A DNA stretch of 64,000 nucleotides from Ricordea florida. Lineage: Eukaryota; Cnidaria; Anthozoa; Corallimorpharia; Ricordeidae. Position 1 is the first letter of the stretch. Each line of letters begins with the position of its first letter. The position numbers were made by a program, and so were the translations under genes. The stretch lies in the NCBI GenBank assembly GCA_949710005.1, contig OX453285.1:9900233-9964232 (forward strand), in the 5' to 3' direction. The notes under the pieces are model-generated. The model was not told the origin of the DNA, did no database searches, and saw only the letters and a list, made by a program, of their open reading frames with translations. Positions 58,003 to 64,000 of the stretch are shown one piece after another.

Positions 58003-58007
58003 TTGTT
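58003..58007. repeat. Target-site duplication of element II, right
   Basis: TTGTT, matching 24171-24175; followed by ACCTACCCTG of the 5S spacer. Confidence 0.85.
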
Positions 58008-58261
58008 ACCTACCCTGTTTATGGTTTTGATGCGGTGCCGTGTGCACAACATTCATTGGGCTTAATATCGTTGCAGGATTCTTGCAAAGATTTGTTTGGA
58101 GTAACGAAAGCTGTTTCACGACTCCCAACAAACGAGTAGGCAGTCAGTTGTGTAGTTTCCATCTTTTTGCCAAAAATATTGGTCAAGAAGGAAGACAGGA
58201 CTTTTCGAGAAATGAGGCTTGACGCGGAGAGCGAAAATTGAGGAAACGGCAGAAAATGTAA

Positions 58262-58380
58262 AGCCTACAACACGAGGTATTCCCAGGCAGTCACCCAGCC
58301 TGGTACTAAGCCCGCTATACGGGCCTTGACTGCGGTGATCGGACGAGAAGCGGTATATCTCCCGTGATATGGTGGTAGAC
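58262..58380 (-). rRNA. 5S ribosomal RNA, unit 9
   Basis: 119 nt, type A 5' end. The arm reads CCCGTATAGCGGGC and GTCAAGGCCC replaces GTCAAGACCC, in a box-A-like region, so its activity is less certain. Confidence 0.88.
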
Positions 58381-58911
58381 GAAGGTAACGTTTGGAATTG
58401 AGGGTTTTTCATTTTACAGTGCGTTGCTTATTCAAAATTCCGAAATACCGTTTTTACAATTAGTAGCGTTTAAAGCTCAATGGAATGTTATTTTTCCGCA
58501 TAAAATATTGATTTCCCTCTATCCTATTTAACAAAGCCAAATCGAAAAGCACCAAACGTTAAACGAATATACAAATGGAGTGAGGGGTAAGGCAAAGCCA
58601 TTTCTCTTTGGTTTAAATTTGCCGCAACAACTGAATGTTCCAAGCGGTGCAGTCGAAGGAACGGATTTCAGTTTCTAAAAAGTCTTCAATCCTTGGCTAA
58701 GAAGTTTTAGCAAATTGCTTGAGTTTAGTTGTCATTCAATGTAGCCTTAATTCAAGCAGAAAGCATGTTTCACGCGCACGGACGCGGTGCGAAGCGCATA
58801 ATTGTGACGTTGCAGAAGGGTTATTGGATTTGGGCGCGCGCGACTGTCGACTTAGAGCGACCTAAACGGCTTTTGAAAACCTTTCTATGCATTGCATGTT
58901 TAAAATAAAAA

Positions 58912-59391
58912 CTAGTCATAGTTGTCACTAAATCTGCCCTCGACTTTGTAAAAACTGAATAAAGACTGCATGTGGTTGTACATGTATTTGTTATGAACCT
59001 TTGAAATGTAGTTTTAGTGTGAGAGTTTGCGAGTGCAAATTCCTTGTTGTGTTTTTGTTTTGTCAATTATCACACTTTGTTTCTTGGGTTAATGGAAATC
59101 CTCATACATATCGTGTTTAGGATGGGTTTACATTATAGCTTGGAATGAAATAAGAAAGCTTGGAATGAAATTGTGACGACTCGTTGCCAAACTTGCCAAA
59201 CCCAGTTTGCGCGGTTGCTGAGCCAGGCGCACATGCTGAAAGTTAACCGGGACCACCGTGCGCGCCTATTTTCGTCAAATCGAGAAAATTTTCGCATACT
59301 AACACTACGACCATACGATACTTCTCATTTACGCGGGGAACATTAGGGTGCCTCCTCGGGTTCCGGCCTCTTGGCCGGAACAATGCGGGGG
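58912..59391. mobile_element. Unidentified ~480-bp insertion in 5S spacer
   Basis: Absent from all other units (AAATAAAAATAAGATAAC is continuous there). No coding frame of interest. Near its right end is a perfect hairpin TTCCGGCC-TCTT-GGCCGGAA (59361-59380) in GC-rich flanks, and GGAATGAAAT is repeated at about 59141 and 59162. Could be a SINE-like element or carry a structured RNA; not recognised. Confidence 0.55.
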
Positions 59392-59980
59392 CAATAAGAT
59401 AACTTCAAGCGATACCTCGTCTTACTTCAATTGTTTGTCTTTGTCGCTGCATTTGTAGAGAAAGCGTACAGTATCCAAAAGTACAAATCATTTACTGTCT
59501 ACATTGAAGCGCTAGCGGGAAACAGTTTAAACCGAAGGCTTCGGTTGACATTTTTATCGGGATGATAATGGTCGTGCTAAAAAAACATAGGGAAAAAAAT
59601 TTCCTTAAGCTCTCTCTTCGAATGTTTCTTTAAGAGGTTTGTCGATTTTCAGACGTTTCTGCAAATGCAAAGCTACTCTAGGCTTAGGCAGTTGTGCTCG
59701 TGTACCAAGGGTAACGCATCTTTGTTACCTACCCTGTTTATGGTTTTGATGCGGTGCCGTGTGCACAACATTCATTGGGCTTAATATCGTTGCAGGATTC
59801 TTGCAAAGATTTGTTTGGAGTAACGAAAGCTGTTTCACGACTCCCAACAAACGAGTAGGCAGTCAGTTGTGTAGTTTCCATCTTTTTGCCAAAAATATTG
59901 GTCAAGAAGGAAGACAAGACTTTTCGAGAAATGAGGCTTGACGCGGAGAGCGAAAATTGAGGAAACGGCAGAAAATGTAA

Positions 59981-60099
59981 AGCCTACAACACGAGGTATT
60001 CCCAGGCAGTCACCCAGCCTGGTACTAAGCCCGCTCTACGGGTCTTGACTGCGGTGATCGGACGAGAAGCGGTATATCTCCCGTGATATGGTGGTAGAC
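59981..60099 (-). rRNA. 5S ribosomal RNA, unit 10
   Basis: 119 nt, type A. Upstream flank reads TTTACCTTC rather than GTTACCTTC. Confidence 0.9.
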
Positions 60100-60703
60100 G
60101 AAGGTAAAGTTTGGAATTGAGGGTTTTTCATTTTCCAGTGCGTTGCTTATTCAAAATTCCGAAATACCGTTTTTACAATTAGTAGCGTTTAAAGCTCAAT
60201 GGAATGTTATTTTTCCGCATAAAATATTGATTTCCCTCTATCCTATTTAACAAAGCCAAATCGAAAAGCACCAAACGTTAAACGAATATACAAATGGAGT
60301 GGGGGGTAAGGCAAAGCCATTTCTCTTTGGTTTAAATTTGCCGCAACAACTGAATGTTCCAAGCGGTGCAGTCGAAAGAACGGATTTCAGTTTCTAAAAA
60401 GCCTTCAATCCTTGGCTAAGAAGCTTAAGCAAATTGCTTGAGTTTAGTTGTCATGCAATGTAGCCTTAATTCAAGCAGAAAGCATTTTTCACGACACCGA
60501 CGCGGTGCGAAGCGCAAAATTGTGACGTTGCAGAAGGGTTATTGGATTCGGGCGCGCGCGACTGTCGACTTAGAGCGGCCTAAACTGCTTTTGAAAACCT
60601 TTCTATGCATTGCATGTTTAAAATAAAAATAAGATAACTTGGAGCGATACCTCGTCTTACGTCAATTGTTTGTCTTTGTCGCTGCATTTGTAGAGAAAGC
60701 TGA

Positions 60704-61391
60704 TGTTAGTAAAATGAGATTTGGTTTTTGTTTTTTTGAAAATACTTGGTATAATAAAGATAATGGAGAAAAACTTTTTAGTTTTAATTATTATAATAAA
60801 GAAAAATTAAGCTTTTGTGATTTTATAGAGGCTATAAAAGAAAATTTATTAAAAAATATATCAAAAAATCGGGAATTTTTTCATGAAAGAGATGAATATA
60901 TTTATTTTACAATTTATTATAATGATGATAATGATGAATATGGTTTTATTTATCAAGCAGATATAAATTTTGGTGTTAATGGTATATGCGTTGATAATTT
61001 TGTAAAAGATTTATTAAATTGCGCTAATAAAAAGTATGAAGAATGGTTAAAAGAATATGTTGATGAAAATTTGGAGGGTATTTATCATTATGTTAATGGA
61101 GAATATGTTCGTTTGGATGGGTATGATGAATATTATGGTTGGGCGGGTGGATATGAAGGTTATTACGATAAAAAATTTAATATTAATAAGTTTGATAAAA
61201 AATTTACTGTTTTATTTTTAGATGTTGATCTAAATGTAAATGAATATAAAATAACGCATAAAAAGAAATTCTACAAAGACTTACATGATGAACTAATGCC
61301 TATAGCATGGCATCCATCTAGATATTTAGATTGGTGTATTGATTTTGAAGAGTTAAGGGATTTGAAAGAAAGATGGGGCGAAGAAGATTGA
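60704..61391 (+). pseudogene. 5'-truncated 237-aa accessory gene fused to 5S spacer, element IV
   Basis: Lacks roughly the first eight residues of the 50612-51325 protein. The open frame continues upstream into 5S spacer (from 60639), giving ~20 unrelated residues. An internal Met (MRFGFCFFEN) is near the junction. Confidence 0.75.
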
Positions 61392-61405
61392 TAGAATATA
61401 ATTAT

Positions 61406-61436
61406 GTTGTATAACTAAAATAATAGTTACATAACA
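61406..61436. terminator. Hairpin downstream of accessory gene, element IV
   Basis: GTTGTATAACT / AGTTACATAAC, the same as 50568-50597 inverted. Confidence 0.5.
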
Positions 61437-61494
61437 AAATAAAAATAAAAAAATGAATTATAATTTAAAAAGATAAAAAAAACAAAATAAAAAG

Positions 61495-62154
61495 ATGGTC
61501 AAAATAATACATGGATATGATGGAAATATATATAATAAATTTTGTTATTATAATTACGGAAAGAGTTTTTATAATTTTATAAATTTAAGAAAAGAAAATT
61601 TGTTAAAAATATTATCAAAAATTCGTGGTTTTATTAATGAAATGATTAGTTATTTTTATTTTGAAATTATTTATTTTTCTAATGAAAATCCTTTTGATGA
61701 TTCTATTTGTTTTGGTTATTACTCTGATATAAATTTTGGTATTAATGGTATATGTGTTGATAAATTTATAAAAGATTTATTAAATGCTGCTAATGAAGAT
61801 TATAAAAAATGGTTAAAAGAATATGTCGATAAAAATATTCCAGGTAATTATCATTATGTTAATGGCGATTATGTTCGTTTGGGTGGGTATGATGAATATT
61901 ATGGAATGGTTGGTGAATATGAAGGTTATTATGATAAGGAATGTAATATTAATAATTTTGATAAAGAATTTACTGTTTGCTCATTAAATTTAAAGATATA
62001 TTTAAATAAAGATAAGATATCACATAAAGAGAAATTTTATGAAAAATTATATAATGAATTAATACCTGTTGCATGTAATCCTCATAGGTATTTAGATTGG
62101 TGTTATTCTAATGATGAATTAAAACTTTTGAAAGAGTTATTGGTAGAAGATTAA
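61495..62154 (+). CDS. Right-end accessory protein, 219 aa, element IV
   Basis: Identical at protein level to 49849-50508. The same upstream AT-rich leader is retained. Confidence 0.72.
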   Translation: MVKIIHGYDGNIYNKFCYYNYGKSFYNFINLRKENLLKILSKIRGFINEMISYFYFEIIYFSNENPFDDSICFGYYSDINFGINGICVDKFIKDLLNAANEDYKKWLKEYVDKNIPGNYHYVNGDYVRLGGYDEYYGMVGEYEGYYDKECNINNFDKEFTVCSLNLKIYLNKDKISHKEKFYEKLYNELIPVACNPHRYLDWCYSNDELKLLKELLVED

Positions 62155-62168
62155 TTAAAACTAATTAT

Positions 62169-62199
62169 GTTATATAACCTAAAATAATGGTTACATAAC
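62169..62199. terminator. Hairpin between convergent genes, element IV
   Basis: GTTATATAACC / GGTTACATAAC, the inverted copy of 49804-49834. Confidence 0.5.
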
Positions 62200-62205
62200 A
62201 AAAAT

Positions 62206-62841
62206 TTACCTGAATCTTAAACTTATAGTTATGGGCGAATCCTTAAGATTAAGTTTTTTCCATTCTGCGTCTAAGATTGTTAAATCAAAGTGGTTTATTA
62301 GGGTATCATATTTTCGAACTGGGATTTTTGGATAATCTTTTGATGGTATGTTTGCTAGTAAGTGAGATGGTGAGAGTTTTACAAGTTCTGAATATTTATT
62401 GTTATTCATATATGAAGACTTATTATCCACTATACTGCACATAAGCCTTAATGGTTCCTTAATATTTATATTTATTGGGTATAATTTACCACTATTTAAA
62501 ATTTCAGGAAGCCGTAAAGAAAGTTGTAAACCTTTAGTAAGTTTAATGTTGAATACTTTATTAACAAATAGATAGTCAAGAGTATCGCCTTCAATTATTG
62601 TTATATTTGATCCCTTTTCACTATTAAGAATTATTGCTTGAATATTTTGTAGTGAATATGTTCCAGGTTGTATTATTACTAGTGGTCGATCCCTTTCATC
62701 AGTTAACATCTGTTGGGAATTGAAATTAATTAATCTTTTGGTTTTTATATTACAATCCAGAAGTTGTATCTCTCGAAGATTTTCCAGAGGAGGATCTAAA
62801 TAAATCCTAGTTTCAGAATCATACATTGTAATACTAAGCAT
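62206..62841 (-). CDS. Conserved 211-aa protein, element IV
   Basis: Identical at protein level to 49162-49797, with the TCTAAAGAT motif at 62865-62873 on the complement. Confidence 0.72.
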   Translation of the reverse strand: MLSITMYDSETRIYLDPPLENLREIQLLDCNIKTKRLINFNSQQMLTDERDRPLVIIQPGTYSLQNIQAIILNSEKGSNITIIEGDTLDYLFVNKVFNIKLTKGLQLSLRLPEILNSGKLYPININIKEPLRLMCSIVDNKSSYMNNNKYSELVKLSPSHLLANIPSKDYPKIPVRKYDTLINHFDLTILDAEWKKLNLKDSPITISLRFR

Positions 62842-62890
62842 TTTGTTTTGATTACATCATATTCATCTTTAGATTTATATAATCAAAACA

Positions 62891-64000
62891 TTAACGAAAT
62901 AAAAACCAAGATAATACACCTCCTAAAATCATAAGCACTATAAGATTATCTTGATGTTGCGTTGTATCATTATTTTCTGGTTTAATTTCATCTTTTTCTG
63001 TTGTTTCTGTTGTTATTATGGGTTTTGGTTTGTTTTCAGTTTTATGCCATAATAAAACCTTTGAAGATCCTAAACTATGGCTTATTCCTACAGTTTTTGT
63101 TTCAGTATTTAATGAATTATTTACTCCAAATTTCATATCTTCACTTGCCCTCTTTAGTTTGTTATTATAACCAATAACACTTTCTGTATTTATAATCATA
63201 TTACTTGGCATCAACCAAACTCCGGGGGCAAATGCTAAATCAAGACGTAATTTTGATTCCTGTACAGCTAATTGATACCTTTGGACAGAACTAGAAATGT
63301 CATTCTCTATTACACTACTCTCAAATAAAGAAAGAAATTCTTGCTGAGTTTCTACTGCTCCACCGCCTTTTCCTAAAATTGAGTTTCTAGTATTAACTTG
63401 TGCTCCCAATATGCAGTAAACAAAAGCTTCAGCTGATCTATTTAATCTACCTAAACCAGCTTTTGTTAATCCATATCCACTTTCTGGTATAAACCACGCA
63501 TATTTAAAATCTACAAAGTGATCATTTCGAAGTAAAGAGATTAAATTACCATCTATTTTCTTTCCGCCATCATCAGAAAATTTAGCTGATTCGCTAGGCC
63601 ATACATTAGCTTTTGGATCATAATTTCTTATAATTCTTACATTTTGATTTCCCCCTCCTTTACCATGAACTTCTCCCGGCGGTATGTATCCTTTTCCATA
63701 ATTAATGAATACATCTCCTAATCCTGCGTTTGTGCCACCTTTCCATCTAAAGTCTGCCAAAGGTTTATTCAATCCCTTAAAGTCTTGATTATTACTAAGA
63801 CCAAATTCCGCGCATAATCGATTATATGCAATTTTGTTATAGGGATTATTTTTTAACGAAAAAGTTTGTTCTCCTGGTAATGGTAATCCCATTTCATACA
63901 ATATTCTCCTTATTGTGAAATATACATGAAACTTTATAAAACCACTAATAACTTTAGGATAATTTAAACTTTCGATAAGGCTTACACCGCAACCAGATGT
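62891..64000 (-). CDS. Conserved 531-aa-type protein, element IV (partial, runs off right edge)
   Basis: 370 codons open to the window edge, matching residues ~162-531 of the 47517-49112 protein without a visible difference, including the C-terminal anchor ending WFLFR. The start lies outside the window. Confidence 0.78.
   Translation of the reverse strand, partial: TSGCGVSLIESLNYPKVISGFIKFHVYFTIRRILYEMGLPLPGEQTFSLKNNPYNKIAYNRLCAEFGLSNNQDFKGLNKPLADFRWKGGTNAGLGDVFINYGKGYIPPGEVHGKGGGNQNVRIIRNYDPKANVWPSESAKFSDDGGKKIDGNLISLLRNDHFVDFKYAWFIPESGYGLTKAGLGRLNRSAEAFVYCILGAQVNTRNSILGKGGGAVETQQEFLSLFESSVIENDISSSVQRYQLAVQESKLRLDLAFAPGVWLMPSNMIINTESVIGYNNKLKRASEDMKFGVNNSLNTETKTVGISHSLGSSKVLLWHKTENKPKPIITTETTEKDEIKPENNDTTQHQDNLIVLMILGGVLSWFLFR

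Larger units (their letters stand above)
58003..60700. repeat. Tandem 5S rDNA array, right part
   Basis: Resumes exactly where the left part stopped. Contains two 5S genes; the unit between them is 1,719 bp because of a ~480-bp insertion. Both genes are type A, with more private changes than the left array. It ends within a spacer at a junction with element IV. Confidence 0.92.
60700..64000. mobile_element. Element IV: truncated inverted copy of an element III-type Polinton
   Basis: Collinear with the reverse complement of 48003-51303 (coordinates sum to 112,003 throughout). The three fully contained gene products are identical to their element III counterparts. The left boundary is inside the 237-aa gene and joins 5S spacer with no TIR and no target duplication, so it is a deletion or recombination joint, or an assembly joint. 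It continues past the window. Confidence 0.88.

Noticed and set aside
59330-59400. tRNA-like B box (GGGTTCCGGCC) in the 480-bp insertion
   Set aside because: It does not fit the GGTTCRANTCC consensus and no matching A box or cloverleaf was found upstream.
60639-61391. A novel 250-aa fusion gene
   Set aside because: The first ~20 residues are 5S spacer read by chance; the rest is a truncated accessory gene.

Overview
This window looks like animal chromosomal DNA (an invertebrate, possibly a cnidarian; the taxon is inference only) in which a tandem 5S rRNA gene array has been invaded by large virus-like DNA transposons of the Maverick/Polinton (adintovirus-like) type. Polinton hallmarks are all readable: a retroviral-type integrase, protein-primed-type family B DNA polymerase, a putative double-jelly-roll major capsid protein (MCP), an A32-like packaging ATPase, a set of small membrane or structural proteins, long terminal inverted repeats (TIRs) beginning AGTAGT, and 5-bp target-site duplications (TSDs).

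Layout. (1) 1-~13.39 kb: element I, a degraded copy on the minus strand whose left end lies outside the window. It runs from a large conserved protein through membrane proteins, ATPase, MCP and integrase to a multiply broken polymerase, then a 57-bp tandem repeat, and abuts a truncated 5S gene. (2) 13.4-24.175 kb: 5S array, ~1,235-1,236 bp units, eight complete 5S genes on the minus strand, mostly as alternating unit types. (3) 24,176-58,002: element II, 33,827 bp, bounded by ~393-bp TIRs and the TSD TTGTT, inserted in a 5S spacer. (4) 35,331-52,682: element III, 17,352 bp, a second Polinton nested inside a structural gene of element II, with ~550-bp TIRs and the TSD AAAGC. (5) 58,003-60,700: the 5S array resumes with two genes and an unrelated ~480-bp insertion. 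(6) 60,700-64,000: element IV, a truncated inverted copy of positions 48,003-51,303 that appears identical by eye and runs off the window.

The three fuller elements share one gene order: polymerase / integrase (convergent) / MCP / ATPase / four small membrane or coiled-coil genes / long coiled-coil membrane protein / 204-215-aa membrane protein / 531-535-aa protein / 211-aa protein / right-end accessory genes. Element II carries a very different polymerase from I and III although its capsid module is closely similar, so replication and morphogenesis modules have been exchanged. Most genes have a T(C/T)TAAAGAT motif ~25-35 bp before the ATG, and several gene ends carry a GTTATGTAACC-type hairpin. 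Element III is the most complete copy: one apparent frameshift in its polymerase. Element II has a nonsense codon in the ATPase, a lost start codon and the nested insertion. Element I has many breaks. No adenain-like protease was recognised.

The least expected signal is a set of short GC-rich sequences placed in frame inside conserved genes, concentrated in element I, reminiscent of Rickettsia palindromic elements.
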